IMG/VR virus record: IMGVR_UViG_3300009440_000035
Location: 1 to 23,121 of that record
From: a virus
DNA length: 23,121 nucleotides
Reading direction: 5' to 3' (one strand)
Below the pieces are notes generated by a model. That model was not told where the DNA came from, did not search any database, and worked only from the letters and a program-made list of their open reading frames with translations. Positions within the stretch are counted from its first letter, which is position 1; each line of letters starts with the position of its first letter. A program made the position numbers and the translations under genes. Below, piece by piece: positions 15,200 to 22,302 of the stretch.

Positions 15200-17635
15200 T
15201 TATCGAGGATTAAACTCGGCAAAATCAAAGCCATCTAGAGAGTCTTCGTTAGACTCAAACTTAATGGGGGGTAAATTGTTTTTCCTTTGATTTATAAGCT
15301 TAGACTGTTCTGAGTTCTGTTGACTTATACGTTCGGATTTAGAGTCTTCTTTGTTTTTTTCCCTATCATTAATTGATATTTGAGACATGCCCTGTATTTG
15401 CATTTGATATTGAAACTCCGTAGCCATCAGTTCTTTCTTAAGCATTGCCTCATTCTTAAGCTTTTCTATTTCAAAAGCAACATCAGCTTGTCGATACTGT
15501 ATTTTAGATTGAGTTTCAGCTTGTATCTTTTGCATAGATGTTTGTGCTGCCATCTGTTGAGACTGAGCGTTTATCTGAGCTTGAGACTGTTGTTTAATCA
15601 TCTCTGATTGCTGTTGTTGAGCAGCCTTTTGATTTCTTTTAACTTTTAATAATTGATTTGCAACTTTAATATTTTTTATTTCTCTTATGTCAATAGCATC
15701 TTCTAAGCCAATTGCATCTCTAGACAAAGCCATTTGTATATTTGCTTCTAGCTGAGTTCTTTGCTCTTCGTCTGGAGACATTTCTATAAAGACTCCAAAG
15801 TCATACATATACAAGTTTTTTATGTCTTTTAAAAGACGCACATTATACTTGCCTATCTGCATAGCGAACTCTTCTTTAAAGTCAGCATACTCCATAATGT
15901 CTGCGATTCTACACGACAAGGCCTCCGCCAGTGTCCTAGTTATATATAGACTACCCTCTAAAATATGTCTAGTTGCCGTGTTAGAATTTAAAGCGGCTAA
16001 CTTTTGAACTCCGACAAGAGCGTTAGGATCTGGTGTCGAGCCATCCCTAACTTCGTTTAAACCAGTTACTGAGCGAATCATATCCATATAGTGATTGTAG
16101 TTGCCAATCAATGCAGCCATTTTAGATTGCCCAGAGTTAGAAGTTAGTTGTTGAATAGGAACGCGAGCATTATTAAATTCACCGTCTTGTGTATAGCTAC
16201 GACCAATAACACTACCTGTTTGGAAGTATAAGCGCAACGCGTCTTCAGGATTATATGCTGCGCCAGTCCCTAAGTCAACTTCATTAAGACCATCGGCATC
16301 AATAAACACACCGTCTGGAACTATTCTTGATATAACTTGCTGCATCTTTAAGTGCGTAACTTGAATTAAATCAGCAAAAGGAATCATTCTTCTAACCAAG
16401 GACTCTATGTTCCCTTTGTACATTCTAGGTGCGCTTGCAACGTAGTTAGGCATGGCATGCTGAGAAGCTGACTTAGGCCGAACCATATTCTCCATCATTT
16501 TCCATTTCAACATAATGTTGGTTCCCATAACCATCACTCCCTCATACCATACGTCTATTGTTTTTTCAACTTTAGTAAAGTTACCTTCCTCCATCATCTC
16601 TTCAGGCGGATTAAAGTTGTCGTCTTTCTCTATTACTCTAGAGTTTCCATTGTCTAAGTCCTTCTTTTTATAAACAAACTTATTTGTTGTCTTATAATTA
16701 AAATACATTAGAGTAGCAGAGTCTCTACTGAAAATATCATTCTGATACTGCTCGGCTACATTAAAATAATCATACCAACTCTGACTATACTTTGATATTG
16801 TTTCTAAATCTTCAGTTGTAAGACTAGGGTCGATTTTAATAAGTTCAGTTATGGGTAATGTTTTAATTTCTCCCCAATAAAAACAATCTTTAAACTGAGG
16901 GTCTTCGGTATAGCTATACACCACATTAGCAGGGTCAACATAACTTACCTGAACTCCAGCTCCAGGAAGAAATTCTTGCTTTACTATACCAACACCTATT
17001 GTAGCTAAATCATAGTCTACTCTTTTTCGTGTGTCTATATAGTGATTGTCTTCTAAGAGAGTATTTATTGCTTGCTCTTCTGCTATTTCAATTGCTGGTT
17101 TGTAATTTAACTGCATATAAAGAGCTAACTCGTCGTCATCGTTTGGAAGTTTTGCTGGATCTACAGTAAACGGATCAATATCAAATGTTTCCGCCATTAC
17201 TGACATAACATCTTTTGACACCATTTCTGTTTCTACATTCTCTTGAAATACGTTTCTGTTCTCCGCAGAAAGAGCGTCTTGAGCAAACGCTTTTATTTCA
17301 AACTGTCTCTCTTGCATTCCGTTTACAACAATGTCAACGAACTTTGGAAGGATAGGAACGGGTGTCCAGTCTAGGTTTAAATAGCTTAAATCACCATCTA
17401 CAGAAAGCTCATTTTTGTATTTAGCAACCGATTGTTCGCCTCTAGCATAAAGCCTTAAACGATTAAACTCACGCCACTGACCGTAGTATCTACAAGACCC
17501 ACTGTCTCTTTTAAACCATTCATACTGAATGGATTGTCCTATCTTGAGCCCAAACTCTTGAGTCGCCTTCTCTGCGTCAGATACAAACTGACTCGGAAAC
17601 CCCGAGGGCAAAATGTCAATACTTACCTCTTTCAT
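15200..17635 (-). CDS. Portal protein, 811 aa
   Basis: An 811-residue protein directly after TerL (TAAATG junction), where the portal is expected. The N-terminal part has YEWFKRDSGSCRYYGQWREF and RLRLYARGEQS; the core has VDIVVNGMQERQFEIKA, DYDLATIGVGIVKQE, VSYVDPANVVYSYTEDP and a helical stem region ending MIRSVTGLNEVRDGSTPDP. This layout is typical of large crAss-like portals. After about residue 670 the chain becomes a Gln/Lys/Glu-rich coiled coil (KAAQQQQSEMIKQQSQAQ onwards), followed by an unstructured charged tail. The 12-fold ring would sit at one vertex, thread DNA during packaging and bind the adaptor encoded downstream. Confidence 0.85.
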   Translation of the reverse strand: MKEVSIDILPSGFPSQFVSDAEKATQEFGLKIGQSIQYEWFKRDSGSCRYYGQWREFNRLRLYARGEQSVAKYKNELSVDGDLSYLNLDWTPVPILPKFVDIVVNGMQERQFEIKAFAQDALSAENRNVFQENVETEMVSKDVMSVMAETFDIDPFTVDPAKLPNDDDELALYMQLNYKPAIEIAEEQAINTLLEDNHYIDTRKRVDYDLATIGVGIVKQEFLPGAGVQVSYVDPANVVYSYTEDPQFKDCFYWGEIKTLPITELIKIDPSLTTEDLETISKYSQSWYDYFNVAEQYQNDIFSRDSATLMYFNYKTTNKFVYKKKDLDNGNSRVIEKDDNFNPPEEMMEEGNFTKVEKTIDVWYEGVMVMGTNIMLKWKMMENMVRPKSASQHAMPNYVASAPRMYKGNIESLVRRMIPFADLIQVTHLKMQQVISRIVPDGVFIDADGLNEVDLGTGAAYNPEDALRLYFQTGSVIGRSYTQDGEFNNARVPIQQLTSNSGQSKMAALIGNYNHYMDMIRSVTGLNEVRDGSTPDPNALVGVQKLAALNSNTATRHILEGSLYITRTLAEALSCRIADIMEYADFKEEFAMQIGKYNVRLLKDIKNLYMYDFGVFIEMSPDEEQRTQLEANIQMALSRDAIGLEDAIDIREIKNIKVANQLLKVKRNQKAAQQQQSEMIKQQSQAQINAQSQQMAAQTSMQKIQAETQSKIQYRQADVAFEIEKLKNEAMLKKELMATEFQYQMQIQGMSQISINDREKNKEDSKSERISQQNSEQSKLINQRKNNLPPIKFESNEDSLDGFDFAEFNPR

Positions 17636-19900
17636 TTACTGTAATAGTTCGCTGAACGAGCCACGGTTATTATATCTAGCAAAGTTAACGCTTATTTTTG
17701 ATTGCTTTTGCTCAGGTAGATACATGTGTTTTTGATTGGCCATACACGCTAAACCAGAGCTAATAGTGGCATCAAATTTCGTTCTATTATTAATATCAAA
17801 TCTTGCCCAATCCTCTAATGTCCGAGCAAAGGGCATAGAGCCCATGTCACCACTCTCTCTATATGTGCCCTCGATGTCTATCCCTACATACTTCTCTATG
17901 TAGGACTCCACCGCGGATGCGTGAGACTGCTTTACATCTTCTGACGAGTTGGGTATCCCGCCTAGCTCCTTTTCGGTCTTAGAGAGCTTGTTAAAGCGCT
18001 TGTCGGGCCTGTTCATACTAAAGCCTCTGTAACCTCTGTTTTTAAAATGATACAAGAGCCTAGGTTTATTATTTTCAGCTAGCACTGGCATGCCGTAAAA
18101 GACACAAGCCATTAGAACTTCTTCAAAGAATATCTCTGCCGTTTGTGGCCTAGCTACATACTCTAAGAAAAACTCATTGCTAGGGGCGTCGTCCATATTA
18201 AACTTTGTCATTCCATGTAGCGCGCCATTAGAGCCACCACCACCAACAACGCCTGAAATATCATAAGAGTCACAACCGAAAGAACCAATATGCTCGTTCC
18301 CTGGTAAAAACTTTCCGTTAGATTTTATTACTTTGTTTTGAAGATGCCGAGGGGGCAACCAAGAGACTTTAAACCTGCCGTTCTTCTCAGGAGACCAAAC
18401 AACCTCTGTGTCTTTCTCTCCGTTCTTCCAATGAAAAGAACCGCGGGTAATAAAATGTTCGGTAATCAGACTATCGTTATAGTCTATCTGCTGATATATC
18501 TTTGTAAGATTAAATATTGAGGCCTTGCTCTCATCTCGAAAAGCGTGAGACTCCGTTCTTGGAAACTGCCTATAAAACTCATTTAATGCATCCGCATCAG
18601 ACTTTAATGATGTAACCTCATTCTCCCAATACTCAATAGCACCCATAGATATCTTTCCTCCGTCTATGCCTTTTATGGGGGCATCGGGACTATACAGAAC
18701 GGGCATCCCGTATCTGTCAATATACCCCTCAAAGTTCCACTCCATAGGCACAAACAAAGAGTATAGACCGCTCTTGGTCTGTCCGTTAGGATTTCTTTTA
18801 GTGAGGTCAGAGTCATAGTATAACTTCTTAAAGTTATCACCCCCCTTGTCTAAAGCGTTAGAAGTAGAGCCCATCATACACTTACCTATAACCTTAGACC
18901 CTAGCCTCAAACAAGTCTTGGTTACCCTCCAATTATTTAAAATATTATCGGGCTTCATCCACTTACCAGACTCATCATGAATTAAGAGTTGAAGCTTTTC
19001 TCCGTCATAGCTGTTGTCAGAAGTATTCCTCCAGTCTATGGTAGTGTCTAGTCCCTCAACGTCCTCGCTCTCAACATTGATCATGTTCTTTTTAGTAATC
19101 TTTGAGGCGGGTACACGATAGGCGAGCTCAGTCTTTGGCTTGTCCATACCATCCATAATCGGCTTGAAGAAAAAAGGAAGATTGCTATTAATAGGAACCA
19201 CCTTGTCTGTAAACATTTTTTTAGCATCACCACCCGTCTTAGAGAGTATTCCTACTCTAGCGTCTTTTGCCACTGTCGCAATATTTATAGTCTCTGATGA
19301 ACCCATAAAAGAAAAACCTGAACGTCTAATCTTTAGGTAGCACATTCCAAAAGACCGAATATCAGCCTTACAAGCCTCCCAGAAAATAAAGAATATTCTA
19401 TTTGCCTCTCTAAAGTCCGGAAGGCCTACATCAATTTTTGTCCACTGCAAATACATATAATGAGAGCCAGTCATATAGGTTGGAATACCATTATTCATAA
19501 ACCAGAAACCATTGTCTCTGTTATCAAACTCTGCCTCTATAGAGTCCACCCACTTATCTTTAAAGTTAGCAGGCATATCGTTCCAAGAAAATATAGATTT
19601 TATCTTAGATAACTCTTTTGGATATTCAAAAGGATGCCAGTATTGATCGGCTACTTTTTTACTCCTAGAATATATTTTTTTAGGTTGAGATGGTAAGGCT
19701 ACATATAGACCTCCTATGTTATAGATTTCTCCTATTGTACCGTCTCTAGAGATGACAACAATATCGTACTTCTCGTCATATCCATAGACCCAAGACTTGG
19801 CCTTGTTCTTTCTAGAAAAAACAGAGCCTGGGATTACATCTCGCGCAATCTGGTATATATTATTTTGCCCTTCTCTCTGCAAAACCGCCTTTAGATTCAT
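17636..19900 (-). CDS. terL: Terminase large subunit, 754 aa
   Basis: This motor cuts and pumps DNA into the head. The N-terminal ~150 residues form an extra domain with YDIVVISRDGTIGEIYNIGG. The ATPase has a degenerate Walker A at 190-200 (KIRRSGFSFMG, lacking the usual GKT/GKS), Walker B QLLIHDE at 304-310 with D309 and E310, and a coupling motif MMGSTSN at 342-348. The nuclease shows an RNase H-like acidic set: D544 in GCDSYD, E609 in LAENN and D710 in KFDATISSGLA. The length is above the usual 450-600 residues but normal for crAss-like relatives. It overlaps the upstream gene by 41 nt and abuts the portal gene, so the three are probably translated from one message. Confidence 0.9.
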   Translation of the reverse strand: MNLKAVLQREGQNNIYQIARDVIPGSVFSRKNKAKSWVYGYDEKYDIVVISRDGTIGEIYNIGGLYVALPSQPKKIYSRSKKVADQYWHPFEYPKELSKIKSIFSWNDMPANFKDKWVDSIEAEFDNRDNGFWFMNNGIPTYMTGSHYMYLQWTKIDVGLPDFREANRIFFIFWEACKADIRSFGMCYLKIRRSGFSFMGSSETINIATVAKDARVGILSKTGGDAKKMFTDKVVPINSNLPFFFKPIMDGMDKPKTELAYRVPASKITKKNMINVESEDVEGLDTTIDWRNTSDNSYDGEKLQLLIHDESGKWMKPDNILNNWRVTKTCLRLGSKVIGKCMMGSTSNALDKGGDNFKKLYYDSDLTKRNPNGQTKSGLYSLFVPMEWNFEGYIDRYGMPVLYSPDAPIKGIDGGKISMGAIEYWENEVTSLKSDADALNEFYRQFPRTESHAFRDESKASIFNLTKIYQQIDYNDSLITEHFITRGSFHWKNGEKDTEVVWSPEKNGRFKVSWLPPRHLQNKVIKSNGKFLPGNEHIGSFGCDSYDISGVVGGGGSNGALHGMTKFNMDDAPSNEFFLEYVARPQTAEIFFEEVLMACVFYGMPVLAENNKPRLLYHFKNRGYRGFSMNRPDKRFNKLSKTEKELGGIPNSSEDVKQSHASAVESYIEKYVGIDIEGTYRESGDMGSMPFARTLEDWARFDINNRTKFDATISSGLACMANQKHMYLPEQKQSKISVNFARYNNRGSFSELLQ

Positions 19901-20132
19901 TCTGTTTTACTGGAGCTTCCAACGCTTGGCGCTCGGCATCAATACGAGAGAGTATCTCAAAGGCATCGAAGATAGCAAGCTTCTTTGTTGCCGCGGCATT
20001 CTTTAGCCTGTCTGGCGCAAGCTCATCATCTTTGTCATACTTGATGATGTCTTCTTGAGCAACCTTAACTAGCTGAGTAACGGCTTTTTCTCCAGCTTTT
20101 ATTATCTGTAATTTAATTTTATTAATGTCCAT
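19860..20132 (-). CDS. Candidate small terminase subunit, 90 aa
   Basis: A small helical protein: MDINKIKLQIIKAGEKAV, then VAQEDIIKYDKDDELAPDRL, then KNAAATKKLAIFDAFEILSR and a charged tail. Similar short proteins with DRLKNAAA-KKLAIFDAFEIL are, by recollection, found immediately upstream of TerL in marine phages. Its position makes it the best TerS candidate, although no helix-turn-helix is obvious and it is shorter than most small subunits. The ATG at 20132 is used: it forms a TGATG overlap with the preceding stop. A TTG at 20147 in the same frame is rejected. Its end overlaps the TerL start by 41 nt. Confidence 0.5.
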   Translation of the reverse strand: MDINKIKLQIIKAGEKAVTQLVKVAQEDIIKYDKDDELAPDRLKNAAATKKLAIFDAFEILSRIDAERQALEAPVKQNESKGGFAERRAK

Positions 20133-20695
20133 CAAAGCAATATACAAATGTTTTCACTATTTACTCGATAAAGCTTTTCTCCTTCTACGGTAAATTCATA
20201 TTCACTATCAGGCGTGTAGGCTATCTCGTCACCCTCTTTTAGCCCTATATTTTGTAGCTTTCTGGTAATATAACGTATCGTCCCGACAAGAGGCTCCTCC
20301 TCAGTAAACTTATTTAAATAGTAGTCTTTAGTCTCTGAGGGTTTTATAAAGCAATACTTGCCCGTGGTATTCCATCCGACACCATTGTGATATAGAAAAA
20401 ACTGATTAAAATCGACAAAGAATATGTCGTCCTTCCAGAAGTTATGACTACTCCTTTCTCGGCCCCGCATATCGTTGTAATACTTAAAAACATTATGATG
20501 AACCAAAAGAACATCACCACTCTTAATGTCCCCTTTATAACCAATAGGAACTTCTATTACTTCAGCAAATCTATTAGATACTTTATGGTCTTCTTTTGAA
20601 GAGCTCGTGATGAAATCCACATCACCAATTTTCTTAATATTGTCATAGCGCCTTCCTTTTACTGGTTTTATAATAAAAGAATGTGGAGACTTCAT
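20132..20695 (-). CDS. GroES-like co-chaperonin protein, apparently two domains, 187 aa
   Basis: The first half (1-102) has a GroES-like order: SFIIKPVKG strand, a polar loop (24-40, GDVDFITSSSKEDHKVS), NRFAEVIEVP, then DIKSGDVLLVHHNVFK and DIFFVDFNQFFLY. The second half (113-187) repeats it without a long loop: YCFIKP, EPLVGTIRYI, GLKEGDEIAYTPDSEYEF and EKLYRVNSENICIL. GroES caps the host chaperonin; phage versions (T4 gp31 type) help fold capsid proteins. The tandem domain reading is my inference from the repeated pattern of KP, V-(E/G), (K/E)-GD and the closing strand. The ATG at 20695 makes an ATGA overlap with the 33-aa gene; a TTG at 20704 is rejected. Placement ahead of the head genes fits a role in virion protein folding. 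Confidence 0.6.
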   Translation of the reverse strand: MKSPHSFIIKPVKGRRYDNIKKIGDVDFITSSSKEDHKVSNRFAEVIEVPIGYKGDIKSGDVLLVHHNVFKYYNDMRGRERSSHNFWKDDIFFVDFNQFFLYHNGVGWNTTGKYCFIKPSETKDYYLNKFTEEEPLVGTIRYITRKLQNIGLKEGDEIAYTPDSEYEFTVEGEKLYRVNSENICILL

Positions 20696-20793
20696 GAACC
20701 ACAATTTTCACATTCAGGGTCATCAATACTACACGATTCAGAAACTTCTTTTTCCTCTAACTCTTCTACCCAATTATCAAAATCTTGCGACAT
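20692..20793 (-). CDS. Miniprotein with three cysteines, 33 aa
   Basis: A 33-residue ORF: MSQDFDNWVEELEEKEVSES, then CSIDDPECENCGS. It is acidic, with cysteines at 21, 28 and 31 (C-x6-C-x2-C), which could hold a small metal site or form disulfides. It fills the gap between two genes exactly: 6 nt after the 74-aa gene and an ATGA overlap with the GroES-like gene. That packing, together with a recollection that short phage ORFs ending ECENCGS recur in marine viruses, supports it being real. Function unknown. Confidence 0.5.
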   Translation of the reverse strand: MSQDFDNWVEELEEKEVSESCSIDDPECENCGS

Positions 20794-20799
20794 GCCTAC

Positions 20800-21024
20800 T
20801 TAAAAATTAATGTTATACTCTATAGAAAAAGGCATATTCGCATTGAATTGTTTCCAAAGAATAACTTCATCATTGCTTTCTACCCAAATTTTTATGTCTC
20901 CACTAGACTTATCTTGTTGAATAAGGTGGATTTTATGAGACCCCCCAAGGATGTCTTGTGAAACGATGTAATGCATTGCGCCCGACTTGTAGTCCGCGCC
21001 AACGGATAATTTTCTAATGTCCAT
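20800..21024 (-). CDS. Conserved small phage protein of unknown function, 74 aa
   Basis: A compact beta-rich protein: MDIRKLSVGADYKSGAMHYI, then VSQDILGGSHKIHLIQQD, then KIWVESNDEVILWKQFN and NMPFSIEYNINF. The motifs GADYKSGAMHYIV and WK-F-NMP-SIEYNI-F are ones I associate with small unnamed genes near fibre or packaging genes of marine phages. It has no signal peptide or membrane helix. It sits 11 nt after the 144-aa fibre-like gene and 6 nt before the miniprotein, as part of one long message. Confidence 0.6.
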   Translation of the reverse strand: MDIRKLSVGADYKSGAMHYIVSQDILGGSHKIHLIQQDKSSGDIKIWVESNDEVILWKQFNANMPFSIEYNINF

Positions 21025-21035
21025 TAAAGTATATT

Positions 21036-21470
21036 TTATCCTGGGATATAACCAGCAAATACATATTCAGTTCCTCCAATATTTACCTTAAGCCACGCGT
21101 CGGGCTCTGATAAGTATCTAGTCGAACTCTTACCACTACCTACAATAGGTATCGTAGGTTGAGCCGAGGGATCAACGGCAGTCCCATCAGCAGGCTGAGT
21201 GCCCGCGCTGTTAACACGCAATGTACCTGCAACAACAACGGGCCCTGTTAGCGTGGTGTTCCCAGTAATCGAAAGATTACCAGTTAAGGTCATGTTGGAC
21301 GTTGCAACACTCCCTTGTGTTAAAACATTTTGAAGAGTATAAGCGGCAGAAAGATTAGCGACACTAAGAGCCGTAAAGTTCTTAGTTATGTTGGTGTTCT
21401 CAACGTCTGTGCCTATGATTACATCGTTGGCTGTTGGAACTGTTATGTTATACGTGCTAATCTTTGCCAT
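21036..21470 (-). CDS. Fibre-like structural protein, 144 aa
   Basis: The N-terminus KISTYNITVPTANDVIIGTD, then NITKNFTALSVANL, is of a type seen at the start of phage fibre and tail-appendage proteins. The middle has short beta repeats (MTLTGNLSITGNTTLTGPVV), then an Ala/Pro/Thr linker, and a C-terminal module EPDAWLKVNIGGTEYVFAGY. The same module ends the truncated fibre gene at 22302 (PDAYLDIKVDGTDYLIPLF). At 144 residues it is short for a whole fibre and may be a trimeric tip, base or head fibre. It has no enzymatic domain. Confidence 0.6.
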   Translation of the reverse strand: MAKISTYNITVPTANDVIIGTDVENTNITKNFTALSVANLSAAYTLQNVLTQGSVATSNMTLTGNLSITGNTTLTGPVVVAGTLRVNSAGTQPADGTAVDPSAQPTIPIVGSGKSSTRYLSEPDAWLKVNIGGTEYVFAGYIPG

Positions 21471-21489
21471 GCTATGAATTATAAATAAT

Positions 21490-21738
21490 TTACTCTTTCT
21501 CTTCTTCGGGAATCAACTCATACGAACCATCTTTTAGGTCAATATTGACTTTCCCGTATGTTTCTTCTAGTTCTTTTTTAATAACTTCCATTTGCTCAGA
21601 TTCTTTAGCAAACATTGCTACTAAATCGGCTTTACGAAGTTCTCCAGCTCCAATTTCTCCTTGAATCTGAACCATCTTAGAGTTAAGTTCTGTAACCTTA
21701 GCTAACTCTTCTTGTGTGATTTTACTATCTTGCGACAT
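21490..21738 (-). CDS. Coiled-coil protein of unknown function, 82 aa
   Basis: An acidic 82-residue protein. Residues 1-60 form one long heptad-like helix (ITQEELAKVTELNSKMVQIQ onwards, to EVIKKELEETYG), followed by GKVNIDLKDGSYELIPEEE. The YGKVNIDLKDG ending is a pattern I have seen on small coiled-coil proteins in several phages without assigned function. It lies between two fibre-region genes. The 51-nt gap upstream holds a 7-bp inverted repeat but no clear TANCTTTGTW box. Confidence 0.55.
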   Translation of the reverse strand: MSQDSKITQEELAKVTELNSKMVQIQGEIGAGELRKADLVAMFAKESEQMEVIKKELEETYGKVNIDLKDGSYELIPEEEKE

Positions 21739-21768
21739 TGAATTTTATTTTATTAATTAAACAAGGGC

Positions 21769-21789
21769 GTAAATATACAAACTATTTAC
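21769..21789. repeat. Inverted repeat GTAAATA-N7-TATTTAC
   Basis: A perfect 7-bp dyad with a 7-nt centre lies between the 122-aa and 82-aa genes, right after the former's stop codon. The centre reads GTTTGTA on the minus strand, giving TAGTTTGTA, one base short of TAnnTTTG. There is no T-tract after it, so it is not a convincing terminator. Confidence 0.35.
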
Positions 21790-22158
21790 TTATTCTCCTT
21801 CAGCGGGTGGTACAGGCTCACCAATAGTAAGTGTTACTGAAACAGGTGTAATCTCTAAAGCTATTTGACTATCAAGATTTGTTTCCAATTGAGTTACTTG
21901 CTCTGCTCCCATAGCTGCTTTAGTCCAAGCGACTACATCAGCGTTTGTAAGATCAGCAAAAGGTGTAAACCCAGAAAGATCACTAGTGCTTATTGTCTCT
22001 GTGCCAATACTTGTTGCTGTATAAGCGTTACCCTCTGGGTCTAAAGTATCAGATGTTCCTGTTACTATCCAATGCACGTTATACACAACATCTGTGTATT
22101 CTCCGTCAGTAGGGTAACAGTCTACTGTTCTGCAATTCCAATCATATGTTGTTGCCAT
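21790..22158 (-). CDS. Fibre-associated small protein of unknown function, 122 aa
   Basis: The N-terminus is aromatic and beta-rich: TYDWNCRTVDCYPTDGEYTD, then VVYNVHWIVTG. A short helical part follows (TPFADLTNADVVAWTKAAMG, then EQVTQLETNLDSQI), and the tail is Pro-rich (TIGEPVPPAEGE). The pattern YDW, VVY-VHW and DVV-W resembles a family of ~110-130-residue proteins found beside fibre genes in marine phages and cyanophages (possibly DUF7936, not verified). Two cysteines at 9 and 14. Its position between fibre-type genes suggests a tail-appendage or fibre assembly role. Confidence 0.55.
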   Translation of the reverse strand: MATTYDWNCRTVDCYPTDGEYTDVVYNVHWIVTGTSDTLDPEGNAYTATSIGTETISTSDLSGFTPFADLTNADVVAWTKAAMGAEQVTQLETNLDSQIALEITPVSVTLTIGEPVPPAEGE

Positions 22159-22161
22159 AAT

Positions 22162-22302
22162 TTATTTATTTATTGTTTTTGGTTTTGATGTTGATATTCT
22201 GCCTAAAGATAATTGAAAATCTTCAAGACTCATTTTAATTATTTTTTTACCTGACTTTTTTATTTCAGCTATAAGCTCAGGTGTTGCTTTTTGCATTATC
22301 AT
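22162..22302 (-). CDS. Small basic protein, 46 aa
   Basis: A 46-residue ORF (MIMQKATPELIAEIKKSGKK, then IIKMSLEDFQLSLGRISTSK, then PKTINK), Lys-rich with one or two amphipathic helices. It starts in a TAATG overlap with the fibre gene's stop and ends 3 nt before the ATG of the next gene, filling the gap completely. This tight packing is the main support. No family recognised. Confidence 0.45.
   Translation of the reverse strand: MIMQKATPELIAEIKKSGKKIIKMSLEDFQLSLGRISTSKPKTINK

Noticed and set aside
15199-15234. Upstream ATG adding 12 hydrophobic residues to the basic 111-aa protein (possible signal peptide)
   Set aside because: The segment is inside the portal coding end in another frame; the ATG one base after the portal stop fits the packing seen elsewhere.
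20344-20544. Minus-strand 66-codon frame inside the GroES-like gene
   Set aside because: It is an alternate frame of a well-supported gene, with no start context or recognisable motif.
21769-21789. Terminator at the dyad between the 122-aa and 82-aa genes
   Set aside because: The stem is AT-rich and followed by GCCC instead of a T-tract.
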